Positions 6,090 to 12,284 are shown, numbered from the stretch's first letter. The stretch is DNA of 12,284 bases from Helicobacteraceae bacterium (GCA_947497635.1 CANMHZ010000017.1:1-12284), one strand, 5' to 3'. Notes: generated from the sequence alone by a model not told the origin. Program-made: numbers and translations.

Positions 6090-8429
6090 TTAATTGACCT
6101 CATTTCTAATGACCATCTCGATTGCATCTGAAGAAACTGGCTTATAGTAATAAAAACCTTGAATTGAGTCAATTCCATTATCTCGCAAAAACACCATCTC
6201 TTCATGCGCCTCTACCCCTTCCGCGAGTACTTCCATATCCAATCCTTTTGCCAAGGCGATGATTGTCTTAACAATAGTCTGATTTTTAGGCTGATGCATA
6301 ATGTCTCTAATAAACGATATATCAATTTTTAGTTTATTGATTGGAAGGTTTTTTAGATACGATAATGATGAATATCCCGTTCCAAAATCATCGATTGATA
6401 TGTGGAATCCCATAGTACGTAATTCATTCAATATGATAATCACTTTTTCGGGGTTTAAGATGATGGAGCGCTCAGTGATCTCTAGTTCTATCCATTTTGG
6501 ATCACATTGGGTTTCATTGAGTATTTCATTTAACGTAGCTATAAAATGGGTGTGTACAAATTGACGAGCTGCTACATTCACCGCTATACGCCCCACTAGA
6601 ATACCCGAATCAGCCCACTTTTTTGCGGTTTTAAAGCTCTCTTTTAATACAAAATTACCAATTTCGATAATGAAACCACTCTCTTCAGCAATCGGTATAA
6701 AATCTGCGGGAGATATTGCTCCTTCAGGTGTAAACCAACGGATAAGTGCTTCAGATCCTACAATTTGATTACTATTTGGGTCAACCTGTGGCTGAAAATA
6801 GAGGGTAAACTCTTGATTGAGGAGTGCTTTTTTTAAATTAGTAGAGAGGGTAATATGAAATAATGCATCATCAGTGAATCGTGAATTGAAAAAACTATAG
6901 GTATTTTTGCCGTTTTGTTTGGCATTATACATAGCAGCATCAGCATTTTGGAGTAGCTCTTCCGTTGTAGTCGCGTCGAGCGGATAAAGAGCAATTCCGA
7001 TGCTGGCGGTGATATAGACATCAACATTACCAATCTTGAACGGCAGATCGAGCTTCTCGGTAAGATCACTCATATGCCGATGGAGGACATTTTGATCTTT
7101 GTTACACGATAATAGTATCACAAATTCGTCTCCTCCAGTGCGGGCGACAAAAGCATCATCAGGAAGAATATTTTGCAGTAGTTGCGAAAATATTATCAGA
7201 AGCTGATCTCCAAATCGATGTCCATACGAGTCGTTGACCTCTTTAAATCCATCGAGATCAATAAACATAAGTGCAAATGGTCTCTCTTGCGTTGTTTTCA
7301 CTTCCAATAGTTCGACAAGAGAAAGACGATTGGGCAGACCTGTAAGTGTGTCATGGTGTGCCATATAGTCAAAACGGTTTTTTTCTTCATTTATACAGTA
7401 TTCATGCTCTTTTTCTTTTGTAATATCCTCAAACGTAATAACAGCTCCGACTTGCTCGTTATCATATGTGACAGGTGAAACAGTAACATGAACCGGAAAA
7501 TCAGATCCACCTTTGTGGCGGAAGCGGTGTTCGATATGAATGGTATCCGCATTTAATACGGCCAATCTAAGCCGGTAATCTTCAGCTGTAACGTCTTTAC
7601 CGTTGTAGTCATTATAATGGAATAGCTCATGTGGAAATTGCCCTATGACCTCATTCTCTTCAAGCCCTAAAAGTTTCAAACCTGCCGCATTAATATAGGT
7701 ACAACGATCTTCTAAATCGACGGCATAAACTCCTTCACCGATATTGTCAAATATAGTTTTATGCTTAAGAAGCTGAATCTCATTTTGCTTGCGTTCAGTT
7801 ATATCGCGTGAAATACCAAATAGTCCGAGCAACGATCCATCTTCGTTATAAATAGGACCTTTCGTTGCCCAAAAAACTTTCTCCTCACCACCAAGCGTGC
7901 TAAGATGCTCTTCTTGACTTCTGATCACTCCATCTTTTAAAATATTTTGATCGATATCCCGAAGTACTTTTGCCCCTGCAGGAGAAAAGAGCAGTTCATC
8001 AGTATTCCCAATAGCTTCATACTCACTTTTTCCCGTTACATCAGATGCACCACGATTAAATAATAGGTATTTCCCTTCAAGATCTTTGACAAAAATCGCA
8101 TCGGGTGTACTATTGATAATGGTATGGAGGAGTAGACTTGTTTTTTGAAGCGAATTTTCAAGTTTGAAATTTAGCTCTAACGTTTGGATACGTTTATTAT
8201 ATTCTTTGAATTGTTCATTCAAAAATCTCAATACTAAAATATAAAGGAGGACAGCTGTAGTTGAGACGTAGAAAAACCCTTTATAGGTCTGAAGGATTTT
8301 AAGCTCACTATCATTTTTGGCTAAGTTAGCAACCATAGTATCGGAAAAGTAAATCCATAAAATACCGATAACGAAATACAGTAAAGCAATAAAAATAGCA
8401 CGTTTTTTCGGATATCTAGCGGTCAACAT
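6090..8429 (-). CDS. Membrane PAS-PAS-GGDEF-EAL cyclic di-GMP signalling protein
   Basis: This 779-residue protein combines a diguanylate cyclase and a cyclic di-GMP phosphodiesterase domain. Two membrane segments lie at about residues 11-29 and 51-68 with a short loop between. Two PAS domains follow (about 105-213 and 225-338, each ending in a DIT(E/K) motif). The GGDEF domain (about 355-515) has TLTGLPNR at 361-368 and an intact GGDEF at 432-436. The RxxD inhibitory site is absent (PDDA instead). The EAL domain (about 530-775) has E560-A-L, VNVAARQF, ELEITE, DDFGTGYSSL at 680-689, KID and EGVE, so it should be catalytic. Both activities are predicted and the net direction is unknown. It points away from the adhesin cluster, separated by 482 non-coding bases. 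Its weak AGAAG ribosome binding site suggests modest expression. No gene name is assigned because such proteins occur in many copies per genome. Confidence 0.93.
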   Translation of the reverse strand: MLTARYPKKRAIFIALLYFVIGILWIYFSDTMVANLAKNDSELKILQTYKGFFYVSTTAVLLYILVLRFLNEQFKEYNKRIQTLELNFKLENSLQKTSLLLHTIINSTPDAIFVKDLEGKYLLFNRGASDVTGKSEYEAIGNTDELLFSPAGAKVLRDIDQNILKDGVIRSQEEHLSTLGGEEKVFWATKGPIYNEDGSLLGLFGISRDITERKQNEIQLLKHKTIFDNIGEGVYAVDLEDRCTYINAAGLKLLGLEENEVIGQFPHELFHYNDYNGKDVTAEDYRLRLAVLNADTIHIEHRFRHKGGSDFPVHVTVSPVTYDNEQVGAVITFEDITKEKEHEYCINEEKNRFDYMAHHDTLTGLPNRLSLVELLEVKTTQERPFALMFIDLDGFKEVNDSYGHRFGDQLLIIFSQLLQNILPDDAFVARTGGDEFVILLSCNKDQNVLHRHMSDLTEKLDLPFKIGNVDVYITASIGIALYPLDATTTEELLQNADAAMYNAKQNGKNTYSFFNSRFTDDALFHITLSTNLKKALLNQEFTLYFQPQVDPNSNQIVGSEALIRWFTPEGAISPADFIPIAEESGFIIEIGNFVLKESFKTAKKWADSGILVGRIAVNVAARQFVHTHFIATLNEILNETQCDPKWIELEITERSIILNPEKVIIILNELRTMGFHISIDDFGTGYSSLSYLKNLPINKLKIDISFIRDIMHQPKNQTIVKTIIALAKGLDMEVLAEGVEAHEEMVFLRDNGIDSIQGFYYYKPVSSDAIEMVIRNEVN

Positions 8430-8458
8430 TAAATCTTCTTAATATAAATATATCATTG

Positions 8459-8464
8459 ATGATA
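8459..8464 (-). promoter_or_regulatory. Possible extended -10 promoter of the GGDEF-EAL gene
   Basis: On the minus strand TATCAT (8459-8464) is preceded by TGG, an extended -10 pattern, and by a T-rich tract, as in many Campylobacterota promoters. No good -35 box stands at 17 bases; TTGCTT at 19 and TTACAA at 15 are the nearest. The start would be near 8452, about 23 bases before the ATG. The -10 is one arm of a perfect TATCAT-TG-ATGATA dyad (8451-8464), which could be an operator or chance. Confidence 0.35.
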
Positions 8465-8682
8465 CCACAAAAATAATCATTGTAAGCAAAAAAGTTAGCG
8501 AGGTCATCAGAGTAAGAGAAGATAATTGTTACATAATTCTGTACACTAGAAGATTGGTGACAATACGTAAATGAGTTGATATTTGATTCAAGTGGTTATT
8601 TTAGGAAGTTTTGATTGGTTGCGGAAGCAGGAGCTCAATTATTCGATTCTAAAAAAATGATTTTATTGTTTTAAAATAAACA

Positions 8683-8705
8683 CAATCACCTGTTACAGGG
8701 GGTTG
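8683..8705. repeat. Imperfect 23-bp palindrome, possible operator
   Basis: The left arm CAATCACCTGT (8683-8693) pairs with the right arm ACAGGGGGTTG (8695-8705) around a single T, with 9 of 11 positions matching and the central CCTGT-T-ACAGG perfect. The right arm overlaps the -35 box of the candidate promoter at 8703-8730, a position suited to a dimeric regulator. Which protein would bind is unknown. Confidence 0.45.
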
Positions 8706-8730
8706 TAATGGATTTGCCACTTTGTATAAT
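8703..8730 (+). promoter_or_regulatory. Candidate upstream promoter of the adhesin cluster
   Basis: TTGTAA (8703-8708) and a perfect TATAAT (8725-8730) are separated by 16 bases. Transcription would begin near 8737 and give a leader of about 175 bases before the first gene at 8912. The -35 box lies inside the right arm of the 23-bp palindrome, suggesting control at this promoter. Confidence 0.5.
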
Positions 8731-8821
8731 CGTGTACTTGACTATAGACAGCTAAGAGTTTGGGGGAGTATGTGAAGAAGAAATCAGCAATAAGTAAAAG
8801 AATTAGATAAAAAATGTTATT

Positions 8822-8839
8822 TTGCAACTCAATTGCAAC
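8822..8839. repeat. Tandem TTGCAAC boxes, possible operator
   Basis: TTGCAAC occurs at 8822-8828 and again at 8833-8839, 11 bases apart start to start, about one helical turn. Each contains the self-complementary core TTGCAA. The second box doubles as the -35 element of the promoter nearest to the first gene. The phased spacing suggests cooperative binding of a regulator, but this is inference. Confidence 0.45.
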
Positions 8840-8862
8840 ACTAAAGAGATATACTTTATAAA
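8833..8862 (+). promoter_or_regulatory. Candidate proximal promoter of the adhesin cluster
   Basis: TTGCAA (8833-8838), 18 bases, then TATAAA (8857-8862). The start would be near 8869, about 43 bases before the GTG at 8912. A second hexamer, TATACT at 8850-8855, could act as an alternative -10. No sigma-54 or sigma-28 pattern was seen here, although FlgO-type genes can be under flagellar control in other bacteria. Confidence 0.5.
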
Positions 8863-8911
8863 AATGGTGAGTAATGCTTATTGTTTTGTAAATCATACCA
8901 AGGATGGATAC

Positions 8912-9169
8912 GTGACAAAAATAAAATATGCAGCCCTTTTAGGGATCACATTATTACTGAGTGCTTGTAGTCAAACTACGGTTGTGCCTACAGTGCTCAC
9001 AGAACCGACATGCACTACATGCAATGAAGAACCGACACATATAGTAAACCAATGCGCAAAGAAAGTTGCGATAATTAACTATACGGATTCATGTGGAGAT
9101 TGTCAAAACGCATATGCGGTAACCGTTCGCAAATATAGTTGTTGTGCAGCACAAGGATGTGACAAATGA
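8912..9169 (+). CDS. Small cysteine-rich outer-membrane lipoprotein, unknown function
   Basis: I do not recognise this 85-residue protein. The start is a GTG at 8912 preceded by AAGGA at 7 bases; the frame stays open to an ATG at 8822, but only the GTG yields a clean lipoprotein signal (TKIKYAALLGITLLLSAC). The lipobox LSAC makes Cys19 the lipidated residue. The next residue is Ser, not Asp, so outer-membrane sorting is expected. The mature 67 residues hold eight further cysteines, including CTTC (34-37), CGDC (61-64), CC (77-78) and C83. These could form disulfides or bind metal. The stop overlaps the next ATG (ATGA), so the two genes are probably translated together. It is likely a surface or periplasmic helper of the downstream adhesin; this is inferred from context alone. 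Confidence 0.8.
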   Translation: MTKIKYAALLGITLLLSACSQTTVVPTVLTEPTCTTCNEEPTHIVNQCAKKVAIINYTDSCGDCQNAYAVTVRKYSCCAAQGCDK

Positions 9170-9789
9170 AAAAAATCTTAATCTCTTCACTTTTAGCCAC
9201 AGGATTATTAACTTCATCGGTATATGCTGAAGGTGTTTCGGATAACATAAATATGTATACGAATTATCAAAATGCGGCTGGCTATTTAAACCAAATGGCA
9301 AGTTCAATTGCAGACCAATTGAGTCAAAATAAAGACTTTGCTGATTTAAAAAATACTCCGATTGCCGTTATGTCAATCGTAAATCTTGAAAATTTCAATG
9401 AAATCACGAGAACAACTAATCTTGTTACTGAAAATCTAATTCACGAAATGCAAATTCGTGGATATAAAGTGATTGATTTCAAAGCAATGCCTACGATTAA
9501 AATCGGTTCAAATGGGGGTGATTATCTCTTCTCAAGAGATTTAAGTGATTTGCATACTAAACAAAACATCAATTATGCACTTTCAGGGACTTACTCATTT
9601 TATAATGGTGGTCTCGCACTTAATCTTCGTATTGTGAATCTTCAAGACAATGTTGTTCTTTCTACTGCGCAAGTATTCATTCCAAAAAGAGTTATTCGCG
9701 AAATTGAACGTGATTCGCGCGCATATTCTTCAAATTTTCAAGAAGAAGCAGTAGTCGCTCCATTTGCTATTGATATTACAAAAAGATAA
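9166..9789 (+). CDS. FlgO-family periplasmic/outer-membrane protein
   Basis: The 207-residue product has a signal peptide at about residues 1-21 (MKKILISSLLATGLLTSSVYA, cut before EG) with no lipobox. The following domain (about 40-175) resembles the FlgO family: a helix with LNQMASSIADQL, then TPIAVMSIVNLENFNEITR, then VTENLIHEMQIRGYKVIDF, then YALSGTYSFYNGGLALNLRI and VNLQDNVVLSTAQV. In Vibrio, FlgO is an outer-membrane lipoprotein tied to flagellar stability. Here there is no lipid anchor and no flagellar gene nearby, so a role in adhesin export or anchoring is at least as likely. AAGGA lies 8 bases before the ATG, inside the end of the upstream gene. Family assignment is from pattern memory and is fairly confident; function is not. 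Confidence 0.8.
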   Translation: MKKILISSLLATGLLTSSVYAEGVSDNINMYTNYQNAAGYLNQMASSIADQLSQNKDFADLKNTPIAVMSIVNLENFNEITRTTNLVTENLIHEMQIRGYKVIDFKAMPTIKIGSNGGDYLFSRDLSDLHTKQNINYALSGTYSFYNGGLALNLRIVNLQDNVVLSTAQVFIPKRVIREIERDSRAYSSNFQEEAVVAPFAIDITKR

Positions 9790-9794
9790 GGTCT

Positions 9795-9827
9795 TTGAGT
9801 AAAAGGCATTTTTGGTCTTTTACTCAA
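9795..9827 (+). other. Perfect 11-bp stem-loop between operon genes
   Basis: TTGAGTAAAAG (9795-9805) and CTTTTACTCAA (9817-9827) are perfect inverted repeats around an 11-base loop. No run of T directly follows; GTTAAGGGG comes first and TCTTTTT only later. It is therefore not a standard intrinsic terminator. It might stabilise or partly terminate the upstream message, setting different levels of the FlgO-like and downstream genes. Confidence 0.65.
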
Positions 9828-9855
9828 GTTAAGGGGTCTTTTTCATAAGGACAAC

Positions 9856-10449
9856 ATGATTATGAAACAGTTTATATATGCCACTACAATATCAGTAGTA
9901 TTCTTATTGAGTGGATGTTCATCTCATGCTCCCTGCTGTTGTTGTAATAGTCCCGCGTATTCGGATATTTCTCCACAATCTCACATTGTAATATTACGAT
10001 CGGCTGACAAAGATGATAAAAAGATAAATACCAAAGAGTCCTTATCCCCTACAACAAGTTCATCCATTGAGACAATGTTACCTATTTCAAATGAAGTAAA
10101 TTTATCTTTAAATGATACGAATAAACTTTCAAGTATTTATTTTGATTTTGACAAATACACTATTCGTGATGACATGCGATTAGTCTTAAAAACTAATAGT
10201 GTGCTAGTTCATAACAGAACAATTAAACTCGAAGGAGATTGTGATGAATTTGGCAGTGATGAATACAATGATGCTTTAGGTCTAAAACGTGCGAAGAGCG
10301 TTAAAGATGCATTAATTGAATTAGGAATCAGAGCAGATTCAATTAATATCATTTCACTAGGAAAGCATAACCCAGTTTGTTCAGAAGCAATAAGAAGTTG
10401 TTGGTCAAAAAATCGTAGGGTGGATTTTACTTTACAAAATCATATTTAA
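9856..10449 (+). CDS. Pal/OmpA-family peptidoglycan-binding lipoprotein
   Basis: This 197-residue protein begins with a lipoprotein signal ending in FLLSGC, lipidated at Cys21 (Ser at +2, outer membrane). A CCCC run at residues 27-30 follows closely. A Ser/Thr-rich linker (about 40-90) leads to a C-terminal OmpA-like domain (about 92-193): IYFDFDKYTIRDD, then EGDCDEFGSDEYNDALGLKR, then NPVC and CWSKNRRVDF. Asp130 and Arg145 fit the peptidoglycan-binding pair of Pal. The NPVC...CW cysteines are typical of Campylobacterota Pal (Omp18-like). It is not beside tolB here and precedes an adhesin by 22 bases, so it is probably a dedicated paralogue anchoring a surface system. A second ATG 6 bases downstream is a possible start; AAGGA stands 4 bases before the first. 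Confidence 0.88.
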   Translation: MIMKQFIYATTISVVFLLSGCSSHAPCCCCNSPAYSDISPQSHIVILRSADKDDKKINTKESLSPTTSSSIETMLPISNEVNLSLNDTNKLSSIYFDFDKYTIRDDMRLVLKTNSVLVHNRTIKLEGDCDEFGSDEYNDALGLKRAKSVKDALIELGIRADSINIISLGKHNPVCSEAIRSCWSKNRRVDFTLQNHI

Positions 10450-10471
10450 ATTTATTTATAGGATACCATTC

Positions 10472-12284
10472 ATGAACAAGCTAGCTGACAAATTCATTCT
10501 TGATCTAATACCTACTTTGGTTAAATCATTTCCTGAGCAAAAGAGTGTTAAAAAGAGTATCAAGTCAATTGATACAAAGCAAAAAGATGAAGATTCCTCC
10601 ATTTTCATTGATGATAAGCAAGAAGAATCCGCTTTGGATATTGCGTCATTACCTCGTTATGCTGAAGCAAAATCAACAAGTATGTCTGAGTGGGCATGGA
10701 CGAGCGATACAACATCAGCTGCTGTGAAATCAACTAGCTCAACCACTACAACAAATACATCAGGCTGGGGATTAGGAAGCGATACAACGGCTACAGTAAC
10801 AGTCCCTACTGCATCAACAGGTATATCGGGCTGGGCATGGGCAGGTGGTGCATTGTCTGCAATCGGAATTGGTGTCGCCGCAGGTGGTGGAGGTGGTGGT
10901 TCAACTCAATCTACAGCTACTGATACAACCGCGCCAGTAAAACCAACAATTAGTACAGTAGCTGGAAATGATGTGATTTCTGGAGCTGAAAAAACAGCAG
11001 GAGTAACTGTTATTGGAACCGCCGAGGCTGGGTCAACCGTCACTGTCGTTTGGGGAGCTACTACGAAAACAGCTATTGCAACCAATGGAACTTATAGTGT
11101 TGCATTTAGCTCATCTGAAATTCCTGCTGATGGTACGATAAATATTACTGCTACTGCACGAGATGCTTCCAACAATACAAGTATAGCTGCTACGCATTCT
11201 GTTACGGTTGATACATTATTAGTAGGATATTTGATTGATAGTGCTGTCAGTGGGGTTGATTATTATATCAATGGTGTTAAATCGGGTACGACTGATATAA
11301 ATGGTAAATTTATGTATCACGCAGGCGATACGATTATCTTCAAAGTAGGAAATGTTACGATTAGTGATGTTAAATCAACTGAAATAAATGCTGATAGTAA
11401 AGTTCTACTACAAGATTTAGTTGGCGTAACAAGAACAAATTTGACTGATTCTACCGTTGTGAAGATAGGTCAATTTTTACAAACACTTGATAATGATGGA
11501 AATCCAAGCAATGGTATTACTGTTGATACTACAAAATTAGCAACAAATGCCTCAGGTAATTTAGTAACTGCTACTATTAATTCATCTCTCTTTGCAACTA
11601 ATGTAACGGTGGTAACTGCAGATGCAGCACTGACACACCTTGGAGCAAATGTGGGCATCGTAACGCCTGTGGTGAGTGAAGTCAAGATTGTTTCTACAGC
11701 AGGCATTCAAAACAGTACGCTGAATACGGGTGATGTAGTCAGTGTTAAAGTAACTATGAGTGAAATTGTTAGTGTGAGCGGAATACCTCAATTGGCATTG
11801 CATATTGGAAGTACAACAGTACAAGCTAACTATGTAAGTGGTAGCGGTAGCGGTAGTAAAGATCTGATATTTAACTATACCATACTATCAGGACAAACTG
11901 ATGCAAATGGTATCAGCGTAGATACAAATAGTTTGACATTGAATAGTGGCACGATCAATGATATTTTTAATCATTCAGCAACTTTAGCTCATCTCGGAGT
12001 GGTGGATAATGGGAGTTATAAAGTTGATACGACAGCCCCCATAATCACCACCAACACTACTGCCTTAGCAATCAATGAAAACAGTGGAGCAGGACAGACG
12101 ATTTACACTGCAACCGCGACGGATAGTGGGACAATCGCCTACACTCTCAGATCAGGAAGTGATACAGGACTTGCTATCAATGCTACTACAGGAGCGGTAA
12201 CACTTACGGCTAATCCTAACTACGAAACCAAATCTTCATATAACTTCACTGTCGTGGCAACGGATACCGCAGGTAATGCGAGTG
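10472..12284 (+). CDS. Giant Ig/cadherin-repeat surface adhesin (3' end outside window)
   Basis: An open frame of 604 codons starts at ATG 10472 (AGGA 8 bases upstream) and runs off the right edge. There is no classical signal peptide (MNKLADKFILDLIPTLVKSF), as in type I-secreted LapA/Bap-like adhesins. Residues 72-126 hold three Trp-rich repeats in a Ser/Thr-rich linker, then a hydrophobic stretch GGALSAIGIGVAA and six glycines (138-143). Next come an Ig-like domain (about 151-247, starting DTTAPVKPTI), a domain starting VGYLIDSAVSGVDYYINGVK with DLVGVTRTNL and IGQFLQTLDNDGNPSNGI (about 250-350), a second Ig-like unit (about 399-518) with an SGSGSGS spacer, and a cadherin-like repeat (from about 520, NENSGAGQTIYTATATDSG). 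Such proteins mediate cell-cell or surface attachment. The secretion signal, expected at the C-terminus, and total size lie outside the window. Confidence 0.88.
   Translation, partial: MNKLADKFILDLIPTLVKSFPEQKSVKKSIKSIDTKQKDEDSSIFIDDKQEESALDIASLPRYAEAKSTSMSEWAWTSDTTSAAVKSTSSTTTTNTSGWGLGSDTTATVTVPTASTGISGWAWAGGALSAIGIGVAAGGGGGGSTQSTATDTTAPVKPTISTVAGNDVISGAEKTAGVTVIGTAEAGSTVTVVWGATTKTAIATNGTYSVAFSSSEIPADGTINITATARDASNNTSIAATHSVTVDTLLVGYLIDSAVSGVDYYINGVKSGTTDINGKFMYHAGDTIIFKVGNVTISDVKSTEINADSKVLLQDLVGVTRTNLTDSTVVKIGQFLQTLDNDGNPSNGITVDTTKLATNASGNLVTATINSSLFATNVTVVTADAALTHLGANVGIVTPVVSEVKIVSTAGIQNSTLNTGDVVSVKVTMSEIVSVSGIPQLALHIGSTTVQANYVSGSGSGSKDLIFNYTILSGQTDANGISVDTNSLTLNSGTINDIFNHSATLAHLGVVDNGSYKVDTTAPIITTNTTALAINENSGAGQTIYTATATDSGTIAYTLRSGSDTGLAINATTGAVTLTANPNYETKSSYNFTVVATDTAGNAS

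Larger units (their letters stand above)
8430..8911. other. Divergent intergenic regulatory region, no gene
   Basis: These 482 AT-rich bases separate the minus-strand GGDEF-EAL gene from the plus-strand adhesin cluster. No convincing coding sequence was found on either strand. The half near the adhesin cluster holds two plausible plus-strand promoters and two repeat elements, listed separately. The half near the GGDEF-EAL gene holds a possible minus-strand promoter. The stretch of roughly 8500-8680 shows nothing recognisable. The length suggests regulation of one or both sides by DNA-binding proteins. Confidence 0.8.

Noticed and set aside
5957..6205. 82-codon frame overlapping the 3' end of the GGDEF-EAL gene
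   Set aside because: Shadow frame with no ribosome binding site and no family resemblance; it also crosses the S10 promoter.
8500..8680. Search for tRNA, CRISPR repeats, attachment sites or insertion-sequence ends in the intergenic region
   Set aside because: No cloverleaf, regularly spaced repeats or terminal inverted repeats were visible.
8772..8810. Possible 12-residue leader peptide (GTG start) after GGGGGAG
   Set aside because: The purine-rich site is only 3 bases from the GTG, the peptide has no regulatory codon pattern, and the overlapping ATG is followed at once by a stop.
8693..8896. 67-codon hydrophobic open frame on the minus strand in the intergenic region
   Set aside because: No ribosome binding site or recognisable family, it covers both candidate plus-strand promoters and the repeats, and its hydrophobicity follows from AT-rich sequence.
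10545..10727. 60-codon plus-strand frame near the adhesin start
   Set aside because: Out of frame with the 604-codon adhesin that covers it; no independent ribosome binding site.
11470..11824. Two overlapping minus-strand open frames of about 80 codons inside the adhesin
   Set aside because: They lie antisense to a long, well-supported coding frame with clear Ig-like domains; they are shadows.
11837..11857. In-frame GGTAGC hexamer repeats encoding SGSGSGS, considered as a phase-variation tract
   Set aside because: The 6-base unit keeps the reading frame on slippage, and only about three copies are present; it is best seen as a flexible spacer.

Overview
The window looks like chromosome from a member of the Campylobacterota (the former Epsilonproteobacteria), probably a free-living sulfur-oxidiser relative such as Sulfuricurvum or Sulfurimonas. 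Three things point there: the ribosomal proteins have the wording of that phylum (for example L3 starting MEYIVEKIGMSRTI), the Pal-like lipoprotein carries the CDEFGSDEYN and NPVC...CW...NRRVDF signatures of that phylum, and intergenic DNA is AT-rich. The genus is an inference from memory of these families and was not tested by a search.

Region 1 (1-5960, minus strand) is the start of the S10-spc ribosomal protein operon in the order rpsJ-rplC-rplD-rplW-rplB-rpsS-rplV-rpsC-rplP-rpmC-rpsQ-rplN-rplX-rplE. Every gene is intact except rplE, which runs off the left edge. Genes overlap or sit 1-10 bases apart. A near-consensus housekeeping promoter (TTGACC, 17 bases, TATAAT) lies just upstream of rpsJ and leaves a leader of only about 50 bases.

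Region 2 (6090-8429, minus strand) is one membrane-anchored PAS-PAS-GGDEF-EAL protein. Both catalytic motifs look intact, so it may make and/or break cyclic di-GMP. Upstream of it lies a 482-base non-coding divergent region (8430-8911) with plausible promoters on both strands, two TTGCAAC boxes one helical turn apart, and an imperfect 23-bp palindrome.

Region 3 (8912-12284, plus strand) is the accessory part: a compact four-gene cluster that reads like a cell-surface adhesin operon. It contains a small Cys-rich lipoprotein (GTG start), a FlgO-family periplasmic protein overlapping it by ATGA, a perfect 11-bp stem-loop, a Pal/OmpA-like lipoprotein with a CCCC run near its lipidated Cys, and then, 22 bases later, the first 604 codons of a very large surface protein. 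That protein has an unusual N-terminus (three Trp-rich repeats, a hydrophobic stretch, six glycines and no classical signal peptide), followed by Ig-like and cadherin-like domains. It continues past the right edge.

Inference: the lipoproteins and the FlgO-like protein may help export or anchor the adhesin at the outer membrane, and the divergent cyclic di-GMP enzyme may tune it. This adhesin cluster is the part of the window most worth following up.
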